A DNA stretch of 24,496 nt from Fen-549 sp964636655 (GCA_964636655.1 CAZWTK010000031.1:1-24496), one strand, 5' to 3'. Shown: positions 1 through 5,808, counted from the first letter of the stretch. A program made the numbers and translations. The notes: generated by a model from the sequence alone, not told the origin.

Positions 1-58
1 CGAGCGTACGTGATCGCCGGAAAGCAGGGATCTTCATCGCGATCGTTCCGCGACGAAC

Positions 59-90
59 TCCGCTCACAAGGACGTCCGCTCACAAGGACG
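59..90. repeat. Perfect 16-bp tandem duplication
   Basis: The unit TCCGCTCACAAGGACG occurs twice back to back with no mismatch, at 59-74 and 75-90. The GCTCAC of the second copy (78-83) can pair with GTGAGC at 91-96, so the duplication borders a short hairpin. Function unknown. It may be a recent slippage product or a duplicated protein-binding site. Confidence 0.85.
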
Positions 91-219
91 GTGAGCCCGC
101 TCCCCTCCTGGGGCCAGCGAGGAGCTTGAGCCGTGGGCGCAGCGACGAGCACGGGAGAAAACCCGACGAGAATCGCAAGGCTCTCGTCGGTTAAGTAGGG
201 GAAAGGGGGCTGGACCCCG

Positions 220-225
220 TATTCT
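220..225 (+). promoter_or_regulatory. Putative -10 box for a leaderless sigma-factor mRNA
   Basis: TATTCT lies exactly 6 nt before the GTG start at 232, so transcription would begin at or next to the start codon. No Shine-Dalgarno is usefully placed, since the nearest purine run abuts the GTG. No convincing -35 is seen. The same geometry precedes several other genes in this window. Confidence 0.4.
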
Positions 226-231
226 TGAAGG

Positions 232-1020
232 GTGCCCGCTGAGGACGTCATCTCGCTTTGGCGAAAATACCGCGCGAGCCGCGACCGCCAGCTGCGTGAC
301 CGCCTTATCCTGACCTACGCGCCGCTGGTCAAGTTCGTCGCGGGCCGCCTGGGCTCAGGACTGCCGGCTCATGTGGACGAGGGCGATCTGGTCTCGTACG
401 GCTTGCTCGGTTTGATCGGTGCGATCGAGCGCTACGACCCCGACCGCGACGTCAAGTTCGAGACCTATGCGATCGCTCGCATCAAGGGCTCGATCATCGA
501 CGAGCTACGGGCGATGGACTGGGTTCCGCGCTCGGTGCGGGCGCGCGCTCGTGACATCGAGCGGGCGATCGGCGAGCTCGAAGCGCATAGTGGCCGGGCA
601 CCGAGCGAGGAGGAGATCGCGGCCAAGCTGGGCGTCAGCCAGGATGAGCTGGACGAGAATCTGCTCGAGATCTCGCGCTCGTCGATCGCGGCGCTGGACG
701 AGCTCTGGACGATCTCTTCCAGCGGCGGGGACCAGGTCGCGCTGATCGATACGATCGAGGATACGCAGGGTCCGGAGCCGCAGGCCGCACTGGCGAAGAC
801 GGAGATGCGCGAGGCGCTGGGGGAGGCGATTGCGCGCCTACCCGAGCGCGAGAAGCTGGTGGTCACGCTCTACTACTACGAAGAGCTGACGCTGCGCGAG
901 ATCGGCGAGGTGCTCGGAGTAACGGAGTCACGCGTCTCGCAGCTTCACACCAAGGCGATCCTGCGCCTCAAAGCGCGCCTCGGCGGTGCTCAGACACGCG
1001 CCGCGCTCGAGCGCAACTGA
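232..1020 (+). CDS. RNA polymerase sigma factor, FliA/WhiG family (sigma-70 group 3)
   Basis: This is an alternative sigma factor that directs core RNA polymerase to a dedicated promoter class. The 262 residues cover region 2 (about 23-100, with LILTYAPLVKFVAGRL and the YDPDRDVKFETYAIARIKG block), region 3 (about 105-165) and region 4 (about 190-250), whose helix-turn-helix is TLREIGEVLGVTESRVSQLH (residues 220-239). Length and the absence of region 1.1 fit the FliA/WhiG group. Family members control flagellar genes or, in actinobacteria, sporulation. No flagellar or sporulation gene lies nearby, so the regulon cannot be told. GTG 232 is the first possible start, because an in-frame stop lies at 226-228. 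The gene is followed 2 nt after its stop by a 12-bp hairpin. Confidence 0.9.
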   Translation: MPAEDVISLWRKYRASRDRQLRDRLILTYAPLVKFVAGRLGSGLPAHVDEGDLVSYGLLGLIGAIERYDPDRDVKFETYAIARIKGSIIDELRAMDWVPRSVRARARDIERAIGELEAHSGRAPSEEEIAAKLGVSQDELDENLLEISRSSIAALDELWTISSSGGDQVALIDTIEDTQGPEPQAALAKTEMREALGEAIARLPEREKLVVTLYYYEELTLREIGEVLGVTESRVSQLHTKAILRLKARLGGAQTRAALERN

Positions 1021-1022
1021 GA

Positions 1023-1049
1023 CGGCCGGAAATCGATGATTTCCGGCCG
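1023..1049 (+). terminator. 12-bp hairpin just after the sigma gene (hairpin A, copy 1)
   Basis: A perfect 12-bp stem pairs 1023-1034 with 1038-1049 around a 3-nt loop, starting 2 nt after the stop codon. The apical arm GGAAATC/GATTTCC is the same as in the hairpin after tRNA-Cys (5370-5396). No T-run follows, so it would be a U-less terminator, an mRNA 3' stabiliser or a palindromic repeat. Confidence 0.5.
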
Positions 1050-1064
1050 CGGATCAAGCGACTG

Positions 1065-1091
1065 TTGAGCGCGCCTTCGGCGCTTGCTCAA
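1065..1091 (+). repeat. Second hairpin of the paired element (hairpin B, copy 1)
   Basis: TTGAGC (1065-1070) pairs with GCTCAA (1086-1091), and inside it GCGCC (1071-1075) pairs with GGCGC (1079-1083) around a TTC loop, leaving a TT bulge. It lies 15 nt after hairpin A. Sequence and fold resemble the hairpin at 5219-5248. Confidence 0.5.
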
Positions 1092-1330
1092 CCTCTGCTC
1101 GTATTTGAGGGACGAGCTCGTTCGAGTCGCTTTGCGGAGTTCGAGGTGAGTGGGGGACGACGCTTGTGAGCCGCGCCCGCCGTGTCGGTCGCGGCGGCGC
1201 GCGGGCATCGTCGCGCTTCGCGCTCGATCCCCGCGCTAAGGGTTGTCAGGCGCGCACTGTCACCTCGGGCGCTTTCCTATCTGGATAGCCTCTAAGATCG
1301 CAGACGCAATCGGTACAGGAGGAATAGCGC

Positions 1331-3385
1331 ATGCCCGTTGTCGAGCCCGGCAAGATTCGTAACCTCGCTGTCGCAGGTCACCGCGGGACGGGGAAGACGT
1401 CGCTGATCGAGGCGCTCCTCTTCCAATCCGGCGCCACGACTCGACTGGGAACGGTGGAGGCGGGCACGACCGTCTCGGACTGGGACGAGGACGAGCACAA
1501 GCGCCAGCTCTCGCTGCAGGCTTCCATCTGCCATGTGCTCTGGCGCGGGAACAAGCTCAACCTGATCGACACCCCCGGCGACGCCGGTTTCCAGGGCGAC
1601 CTGCTGGCGGCGCTGCGCGTCGTCGAGGGCGTGGTGCTGGTCGTCAGCGGCGTGATGGGAATCGAGGTGCAGACCGGCCGCATCTGGAAGCGCGCCGACG
1701 AGCTCGGTCTTGCCCGTTGCCTGGTCGTCAACATGCTCGACCGCGAGCGAGCCGACTTCTTCCGCGTTCTCTCTCAGCTTCAATCCCAGCTTTCGCCTCA
1801 CTGCGTCGCTGTTCAGATTCCGATCGGCGCCGAGCATGAGCTCTCAGGCGTCGTCGATCTCCTACACCTCAAGGCTTACACGAGCCCCGACGCCGACAAG
1901 GAGGCCGCCGCTGCGGAGATTCCCGATGCGCTCGCGGACACCGTCGCCGCCGAGCGCGAGAAGCTGCTCGATGCGATCGCCGAGACCGACGAGGCGCTGA
2001 TGGAGCGCTACCTGGAGGGAGAGGAGATTGGCGGCGAGGAGCTGGAGCACGCACTCGAGCAGGCAATCCTTCGCGGTGAGCTGTTCCCGGTGGCCTGTGC
2101 GGTCGCAACCAAGAACCTCGGTTCGACCGCGCTCCTCGATCTCGTCTCCGAGTGCATGCCCTCGCCGGAGGAGAAGGGCGCACCGAACGGCCTCGACGGA
2201 GTCGGCGCCGGAGCCTTCGTCTTCAAGACGATCGCTGATCCCTTCGCGGGGCGGATCAACGTCTTTCGCGTCGTCAGCGGCAGCGTCAAGTCCGACTCGA
2301 CGCTCACCAATCCGCGAACGCGCGGGAAGGAGCGAGTGGGCCAGCTTCTGCTGATGCAGGGCAAGGAGCACTCGAGCGCGGACGCGATCGGCGAGGGAGA
2401 CATCGCCGCGGTGGCCAAGCTCAAGGACACGCAGACCGGTGATGCGCTGCTCGATGCGGATCGCCAGGTCGAGCTGCCCGCGATCGGCTTTCCCGAGCCG
2501 GTGATGAGCTTTGCGATCACGCCCAAGGCCAAGGGTGACGAGGAGAAGATGGCCTCGGCACTACGACGGCTGGCCGAGGAGGATCCGACGCTGTTGATGC
2601 GCCGTGATCAGCAGACCGGCGAGCAACTCCTCTCGGGCATGAGCCAGATGCATGTCGAGGTCGCGGTCGAGCGGCTCAAGCGGCGCTTCGGCGTCGAGGT
2701 CGAACTGCGGCAGCCGAGCGTCCCCTACCTGGAGACGATCCGCAAGGAAGCTCGCGGGCACGGTCGCTACAAGAAGCAGACTGGAGGGCGCGGACAGTTC
2801 GGCGACTGCTTCATAGAGATCGAGCCGATCGGCGCCGACGCCGAGTACGAGTTCCTCGACAAGATCGTCGGCGGCGTCATCCCGCAGAGCTTCCGCCCGG
2901 CGGTCGACAAGGGGATTCGCGAGGCGATGCAACGCGGCGAGCTGGCCGGAGCGCCGGTGAGGGGCGTCCGGGTGCGTCTCGTCGACGGCAGCTACCACAC
3001 CGTCGATTCCTCGGAGATGGCTTTCAAGATCGCCGGTTCGATGGCCTGGAAGCAGGCTTACGAGCAGGCCGACCCGGTCGTCCTCGAGCCAATCATGGAG
3101 GTGGAGGTGACCGTTCCGGACGAGGCCGTAGGCGCCGTCAACGGCGATCTGAACTCTCGCCGCGGTCGCCTGCAGGGAATGGAGCCCGAGGGCGGGATGA
3201 CGACGATTCGGGTTGAGGTGCCGATGGCCGAGATTCTCACCTACGCACAGTCTCTGACCTCACTCACGGGCGGTCGCGGCGACTACCACATGCAGTTCTC
3301 GCGCTATGAGGAAGTTCCATCGCACATCGCTCAGAAGATCGTCGAGCAGGCGAAGAAGGAGCGCGAGGAGGAGCACAGCCACTAG
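1331..3385 (+). CDS. EF-G-like translational GTPase homologue with degenerate catalytic motifs (EF-G2 type)
   Basis: This 684-residue protein has the full EF-G layout: an N-terminal G domain, domain II, and domains III-V, with the domain IV signature YKKQTGGRGQFG and a domain V tail. The P-loop is present (GHRGTGKT, residues 16-23), as is DTPG (80-83). The residue after DTPG is Asp84 where active EF-G has the catalytic His (PGH). The switch I RGIT block is replaced by KRQLSLQAS, and the NKxD guanine-specificity motif reads NMLD (134-137). This matches the actinobacterial EF-G2 group, which is thought to bind GTP without normal ribosome-stimulated hydrolysis. A true translocation role is therefore unlikely. 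The start is ATG 1331 with AGGAGG 8 nt upstream. The zinc-ribbon gene begins 9 nt after the stop. Confidence 0.9.
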   Translation: MPVVEPGKIRNLAVAGHRGTGKTSLIEALLFQSGATTRLGTVEAGTTVSDWDEDEHKRQLSLQASICHVLWRGNKLNLIDTPGDAGFQGDLLAALRVVEGVVLVVSGVMGIEVQTGRIWKRADELGLARCLVVNMLDRERADFFRVLSQLQSQLSPHCVAVQIPIGAEHELSGVVDLLHLKAYTSPDADKEAAAAEIPDALADTVAAEREKLLDAIAETDEALMERYLEGEEIGGEELEHALEQAILRGELFPVACAVATKNLGSTALLDLVSECMPSPEEKGAPNGLDGVGAGAFVFKTIADPFAGRINVFRVVSGSVKSDSTLTNPRTRGKERVGQLLLMQGKEHSSADAIGEGDIAAVAKLKDTQTGDALLDADRQVELPAIGFPEPVMSFAITPKAKGDEEKMASALRRLAEEDPTLLMRRDQQTGEQLLSGMSQMHVEVAVERLKRRFGVEVELRQPSVPYLETIRKEARGHGRYKKQTGGRGQFGDCFIEIEPIGADAEYEFLDKIVGGVIPQSFRPAVDKGIREAMQRGELAGAPVRGVRVRLVDGSYHTVDSSEMAFKIAGSMAWKQAYEQADPVVLEPIMEVEVTVPDEAVGAVNGDLNSRRGRLQGMEPEGGMTTIRVEVPMAEILTYAQSLTSLTGGRGDYHMQFSRYEEVPSHIAQKIVEQAKKEREEEHSH

Positions 3386-3394
3386 GCTGGGATC

Positions 3395-4018
3395 ATGCGC
3401 ATAACGCGCAACGAATCATCCAGACCCTGTGCGATCTGCGGACGGCGGTTGCTCATGGGCGAGCAGTTCAGTCGCTTTTCGCCTAGAGATCACGGCGAGC
3501 TGGTTGAGGTCTGCCGCCTCTGCTCCGAGAAAGCGATCGATCACGGCTGGTCGAGGGAGGGTGCTCCGACGACGCCGACGCGCGCCGAGACGCAGCGAAA
3601 GCGCGGCCTGCTCTCTTCGCTTTTCGGAATCGCGCGCGACGAGATGGATGAGCCGGTGCTGGCCGAACCGATTCTGCGCCGCCTGGGCGACGAGGACGTG
3701 GTCGTGGTCGAGGCGGCGGACGTGTTCAACACGAGCTCCTACCGGCGCACGATCGGTGGAGTGGCACGCAGCCTGGGCGAGCCGCACGCGAGCATCGTCG
3801 CGCTCTCGGGGGTGAAGGCGGAGTTCGTGCTGACGATTGCCTGGGATCTCTCCTGGTACCAGTACCGCATCTCGCTCGACGCGGCTCAACAGGTGCGACT
3901 GGTCGAGCGCGGGCACGAGCTGCAAGAGCTGAAGCACCCCTTCACCAAATGGAACGCACGCGTCGAGGAGGACGGTCGTGTGATTCCGGATGTCGCCCGC
4001 ATCGACTCGCTCGGTTGA
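3395..4018 (+). CDS. Zinc-ribbon protein of unknown function
   Basis: The 207-residue protein begins with a four-cysteine knuckle pair (Cys12, Cys15, Cys40, Cys43; CAIC and CRLC), expected to bind one zinc ion. A basic linker follows (about 55-75), then an alpha/beta C-terminal part (about 85-207) with acidic and hydrophobic alternation such as EDVVVVEAADVF and AEFVLTIAWDLSWYQYRISL. No signal peptide or membrane segment is seen. I do not recognise the family. It starts 9 nt after the EF-G-like gene without a clear ribosome binding site, so it probably forms an operon with it. A nucleic-acid or ribosome-linked role is a guess from the zinc ribbon and the neighbour. Confidence 0.75.
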   Translation: MRITRNESSRPCAICGRRLLMGEQFSRFSPRDHGELVEVCRLCSEKAIDHGWSREGAPTTPTRAETQRKRGLLSSLFGIARDEMDEPVLAEPILRRLGDEDVVVVEAADVFNTSSYRRTIGGVARSLGEPHASIVALSGVKAEFVLTIAWDLSWYQYRISLDAAQQVRLVERGHELQELKHPFTKWNARVEEDGRVIPDVARIDSLG

Positions 4019-4058
4019 CCGCGGTACACAGGCCTATGGAATTGTCGCCGTCTACTCG

Positions 4059-4064
4059 TAGAAT
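4059..4064 (+). promoter_or_regulatory. Putative -10 box before the 68-aa gene
   Basis: TAGAAT ends 9 nt before ATG 4074. A GAGGGAG run directly abuts the ATG with no spacing and is badly placed as a ribosome binding site, so a very short leader is more likely. No -35 is evident. Confidence 0.35.
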
Positions 4065-4073
4065 GCGAGGGAG

Positions 4074-4280
4074 ATGATCTACTGCGTGATTCCGCCCGAG
4101 CTCGCCGACGATCTCTTCGACAGGATGGTCGAGTACTACAAAGACAATCCAAACGTCGAGGTCATCATCGATCGTCGCGGCGGTAAGGCGCCGGCTCCCG
4201 CGCGGGACGGGGCAAAGAAGCCCGAGGAAAAACGCCGGGCGCGCATTCCGGGCACCTTCCCCGAGATCAACGCTCACTAG
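4074..4280 (+). CDS. Small conserved-looking protein of unknown function (68 aa)
   Basis: A short soluble protein with two parts. Residues 1-40 have an alpha/beta pattern (MIYCVIPPELADDLFDRMVEYY, then NPNVEVIIDRRGG), and residues 41-68 are a Lys/Arg/Pro-rich, probably disordered tail. Codon choice is GC-rich at third positions like the flanking genes, and the reading frame is free of overlap with another plausible gene, which supports it being real. No catalytic motif is seen and I do not recognise the family. The N-terminal half looks like a small oligomerisation or nucleic-acid-contacting domain, but that is inference. Confidence 0.6.
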   Translation: MIYCVIPPELADDLFDRMVEYYKDNPNVEVIIDRRGGKAPAPARDGAKKPEEKRRARIPGTFPEINAH

Positions 4281-4328
4281 AGCTCCATCACACGCGAGTG
4301 GGAGGGTCCGGCGGAGGGCGTGTGTAAG

Positions 4329-4658
4329 GTGCGCGTCGTGAGACGCAAGTTGGTCGTTCTCGTTCCGGCTTCGGAACTCGAGAGAGTGTGCGAGGCGCTC
4401 TTTACAGCGGGCGCGGGGCACATTGGTGACTACGAACGCTGTGCCTGGTACACGGCGGGCAAGGGCACCTTCCTCGCCCGCGAAGGGGCCAGACCGAGCG
4501 TGGGCGAGATCGGCCGGGAGCAGCGCGTTACCGAGTACCGTCTGGAGACCGTCTATCCGCGTGAGCTGGAAGCCGACGTCGTACACGCACTGCACGAGTC
4601 GCATCCCTGCGAAGAGCCAGCCTTCGATATCTACGAGCTGCTGGAGCCCGAGCGGTGA
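4329..4658 (+). CDS. YqfO/NIF3-associated PII-like (CutA-like fold) protein
   Basis: A stand-alone version of the PII/CutA-like domain that is inserted in many NIF3/YqfO proteins. Diagnostic pieces are KLVVLVPASELERVCEALF at the N-terminus, the GAGHIGDYERCAWYTAGKGTF block, and the C-terminal ESHPCEEPAFDIYEL, which matches the family's HPYEEPAYD pattern. The biochemical role of stand-alone members is not established; trimeric, possibly metal- or ligand-binding behaviour is known for the fold. The start is uncertain. GTG 4320 has GGAGGG (4313-4318) only 1 nt away; GTG 4329 places that site 10 nt upstream and is preferred; GTG 4338 is also possible. The stop overlaps the start of the RNase H gene (TGATG), indicating translational coupling. 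Confidence 0.75.
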   Translation: MRVVRRKLVVLVPASELERVCEALFTAGAGHIGDYERCAWYTAGKGTFLAREGARPSVGEIGREQRVTEYRLETVYPRELEADVVHALHESHPCEEPAFDIYELLEPER

Positions 4659-5065
4659 TGAAGGCGCGCCTTTTCACGGACGGCGGTGCGAGGGGTAACC
4701 CAGGTCCGGCCGCGTACGGTTATGTGCTCGAAGACCATGCCGGGACGGTGCTGGACGCGCGCGGTGAGGCGATCGGAGTCGCAACCAACAATGTGGCCGA
4801 GTACAGCGGTTTGGTCGCCGGGCTGGCCAAGGCGGTGGAGCTCGGAGTCGCAGAGCTCGAAGTAGTCTCGGACTCGGAGCTGATGGTGCGACAGATGAGG
4901 GGTGACTACCGGGTCAAGAACGAGGGCTTGAAGCCCCTGTTTCAAAAAGCGAGCGGGCTTGCCGGCAGAATCGGCAAGGTCGACTACCGGGCGGTGCGAC
5001 GCGAGCAGAACAAGCTCGCCGACCGGCTAGTGAACAAAGCGCTGGACGCTGCGGGCGGCGGCTAG
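4658..5065 (+). CDS. RNase HI-like ribonuclease (RnhA superfamily)
   Basis: This should hydrolyse the RNA strand of RNA:DNA hybrids using two metal ions. In numbering from GTG 4655, all four acidic residues are visible: Asp9 (FTDGGARGNPGPAAYG), Glu49 (NNVAEYSGL), Asp73 (VVSDSELMVRQM) and Asp123 (QNKLADRLVNKALD). The 135-residue length is that of a compact bacterial/archaeal-type RNase HI without an N-terminal hybrid-binding domain. This subtype resembles the N-terminal half of mycobacterial Rv2228c-type proteins. ATG 4658 overlaps the upstream stop by one base; GTG 4655 is an alternative one codon earlier. The gene ends 33 nt before tRNA-Gly. Confidence 0.85.
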   Translation: MKARLFTDGGARGNPGPAAYGYVLEDHAGTVLDARGEAIGVATNNVAEYSGLVAGLAKAVELGVAELEVVSDSELMVRQMRGDYRVKNEGLKPLFQKASGLAGRIGKVDYRAVRREQNKLADRLVNKALDAAGGG

Positions 5066-5083
5066 CGACCCGTCGCTGCGGGC

Positions 5084-5089
5084 TATACT
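5084..5089 (+). promoter_or_regulatory. Putative -10 box of the tRNA-Gly gene
   Basis: TATACT ends 9 nt before the mature 5' end of the tRNA, in the 33-nt gap after the RNase H gene. No good -35 is seen 16-18 nt upstream. Confidence 0.45.
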
Positions 5090-5098
5090 TGGCCGCAC

Positions 5099-5172
5099 GC
5101 GGATGTAGCTCAGTTGGCTAGAGCGTCTGCTTGCCATGCAGAAGGTCGAGGGTTCGAATCCCTTCATCCGCT
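5099..5172 (+). tRNA. tRNA-Gly (anticodon GCC)
   Basis: A complete cloverleaf. The acceptor arm GCGGATG (5099-5105) pairs with CATCCGC (5165-5171). The D arm is GCTC...GAGC. The anticodon stem TCTGC/GCAGA encloses TTGCCAT with anticodon GCC, and the T loop TTCGAAT is canonical. The discriminator base is T5172, as usual for bacterial tRNA-Gly. CCA is not encoded. It reads GGC and GGT glycine codons. Confidence 0.95.
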
Positions 5173-5177
5173 TGACC

Positions 5178-5203
5178 GAGCGAAAGTCTGGCGACTTTCG
5201 CTC
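5178..5203 (+). terminator. 11-bp hairpin after tRNA-Gly (hairpin A, copy 2)
   Basis: A perfect 11-bp stem pairs 5178-5188 with 5193-5203 around TGGC, starting 5 nt after the tRNA end. The apical arm CGAAAGTC/GACTTTCG differs from CGGAAATC/GATTTCCG at the other two sites on both sides of the stem, so pairing is kept. No T-run follows. Confidence 0.5.
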
Positions 5204-5218
5204 GCGTGTAAAGAGGGC

Positions 5219-5248
5219 GCTGAGCGCGGCTTCACCGCGAGGCTCAGC
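5219..5248 (+). repeat. Second hairpin of the paired element after tRNA-Gly (hairpin B, copy 2)
   Basis: GCTGAGC (5219-5225) pairs with GCTCAGC (5242-5248). Inside, GCGG (5226-5229) pairs with CCGC (5235-5238), with a GAG bulge on the 3' side. It lies 15 nt after hairpin A and shares TGAGCGCG, CTTC and GCTCA with the hairpin at 1065-1091. Confidence 0.5.
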
Positions 5249-5281
5249 ACGGTGTTCCAGATTGTGTTCGCGGCTCTTGTC

Positions 5282-5287
5282 TAGGAT
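5282..5287 (+). promoter_or_regulatory. Putative -10 box of the tRNA-Cys gene
   Basis: TAGGAT ends 8 nt before the mature tRNA-Cys 5' end, nearly the spacing seen for tRNA-Gly. TTGTGT at 5262-5267 is the nearest -35-like hexamer, but the spacer is only 14 nt. Confidence 0.35.
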
Positions 5288-5295
5288 GCGCCTAC

Positions 5296-5366
5296 GGCGC
5301 GGTGGCCGAGTGGCTAGGCAGAGGCCTGCAAAGCCTCGTACAGCAGTTCGATTCTGCTCCGCGCCT
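5296..5366 (+). tRNA. tRNA-Cys (anticodon GCA)
   Basis: A complete cloverleaf. The acceptor arm GGCGCGG (5296-5302) pairs with CCGCGCC (5359-5365). The anticodon stem GAGGC/GCCTC encloses CTGCAAA with anticodon GCA. The T loop TTCGATT closes the AGCAG/CTGCT stem. Discriminator T5366 matches the U73 identity element of tRNA-Cys. CCA is not encoded. Confidence 0.95.
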
Positions 5367-5369
5367 AAA

Positions 5370-5396
5370 CCGTCGGAAATCTGCGATTTCCGCCGG
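5370..5396 (+). terminator. Hairpin after tRNA-Cys (hairpin A, copy 3)
   Basis: CGGAAATC (5374-5381) pairs with GATTTCCG (5385-5392) around TGC. Three further outer pairs follow across a T-C mismatch (5370-5372 with 5394-5396). It starts 3 nt after the tRNA. The core arm is identical to that after the sigma gene. No T-run follows. Confidence 0.5.
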
Positions 5397-5409
5397 CATG
5401 ATAGGAAAG

Positions 5410-5448
5410 GCGCCGAGACGCGCCCGCGGCGCGGGCTCGACGCGGCGC
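5410..5448 (+). repeat. Second hairpin after tRNA-Cys (hairpin B-like, copy 3)
   Basis: GCGCCG (5410-5415) pairs with CGGCGC (5443-5448), and inside it GCCCGC (5422-5427) pairs with GCGGGC (5431-5436) around GGC. It sits 13 nt after the first hairpin. Position and layout match the two other second hairpins, though the sequence is less alike. From here to 5551 nothing else is supported. Confidence 0.35.
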
Positions 5449-5551
5449 TCCAACAGCTTTGAGCTCTACCGATGTTGCTTCGCGGAGCACGGGTTGTAGC
5501 GGTGATCGAGCGTGACAAACCGTCCCCCGGCGGCGTGCACCGCTCCAGTCA

Positions 5552-5716
5552 TCAAAGCTGGCGCGCGAGCGCCACGCCGCCCACGGCGACCAGGAAGGCC
5601 GCTACGGCAACCAGACAGAGCGCGACAGTCGTCGGTACGAAGAAGGCGACGACAGCGGCCACGACTACGAGTGTGGCGAGTGCGGCGAGGATGGATGGGC
5701 GACGGTATTTCCGCAT
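5552..5716 (-). CDS. Possible small membrane protein (54 aa)
   Basis: A short minus-strand frame starting at ATG 5716 begins MRKYRRPS, which is a basic N-terminus. Two hydrophobic segments of about 15-20 residues follow (LAALATLVVVAAVVAFFVP and CLVAVAAFLVAVGGVALA), joined by a short turn. This is the pattern of a two-helix hairpin membrane protein with the positive end inside. No strong ribosome binding site lies upstream and no family is recognised. Ala/Val-rich frames can arise by chance in high-GC DNA, so it is tentative. An in-frame ATG at 5779 would extend the protein to 75 residues. Confidence 0.35.
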   Translation of the reverse strand: MRKYRRPSILAALATLVVVAAVVAFFVPTTVALCLVAVAAFLVAVGGVALARQL

Positions 5717-5792
5717 CGGTAGCCCACAAATGGGCTTGCGCTTATGATCGGCGGGCGCATTCGAGCATCGACCCTCCATCGGGGGTATCGGT

Positions 5793-5798
5793 TAGAGT
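5793..5798 (+). promoter_or_regulatory. Putative -10 box for folD
   Basis: TAGAGT ends 10 nt before ATG 5809. The same hexamer precedes the RemA-like gene at 19870. TCGACC at 5768-5773 is a weak -35 candidate (spacer 19). Confidence 0.3.
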
Positions 5799-5808
5799 TC
5801 CGCTTCCT

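Larger units (their letters stand above)
1..231. other. Intergenic region upstream of the sigma factor; no gene confidently called
   Basis: No start-bearing gene is supported here. Two plus-strand frames are open from the left edge, one to a stop at 127-129 and one to a stop near 194, so the 3' end of an upstream gene could lie here, but neither reads like a protein family I recognise. The stretch holds a perfect 16-bp tandem duplication (59-74 and 75-90). It also holds a 6-bp hairpin whose left arm lies in the second copy (78-83 with 91-96), a 9-bp hairpin (163-171 with 182-190) and a TATTCT box just before the sigma gene. Confidence 0.5.
1021..1330. other. 310-bp structured gap between the sigma factor and the EF-G-like gene
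   Basis: I see no gene here. The region is dense in potential RNA structure: a 12-bp hairpin (1023-1049), a second hairpin (1065-1091), and a stem of 12 pairs (1171-1182 with 1192-1204, one bulged C at 1198). It also has a short direct repeat GTTCGAG near 1120-1150. The last 14 bases carry the AGGAGG ribosome binding site (1317-1322) of the next gene. A promoter for that gene must lie here if it is not read through, but no box pair with good spacing stands out. Confidence 0.5.

Noticed and set aside
1..194. Possible 3' end of an upstream gene in either of two open plus-strand frames
   Set aside because: Both frames are open from the edge, but neither translation is recognisable and the tandem repeat lies within them. 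More upstream sequence would be needed.
990..1208. Minus-strand frame across the gap after the sigma gene
   Set aside because: Spans three hairpins and is Arg/Ser-rich; no coding signal.
1243..1283. TTGTCA / TATCTG as a promoter for the EF-G-like gene
   Set aside because: The spacing between the boxes is about 29 nt, far outside the normal 16-19 nt.
5136..5499. Open frames running through both tRNA genes
   Set aside because: They overlap two well-supported tRNAs and have no protein-like composition.
5512..5808. N-terminal extension of folD by 99 codons
   Set aside because: Arg/Pro-rich translation with no similarity to the family. FolD similarity begins at about ATG 5809 and the normal length is reached from there.
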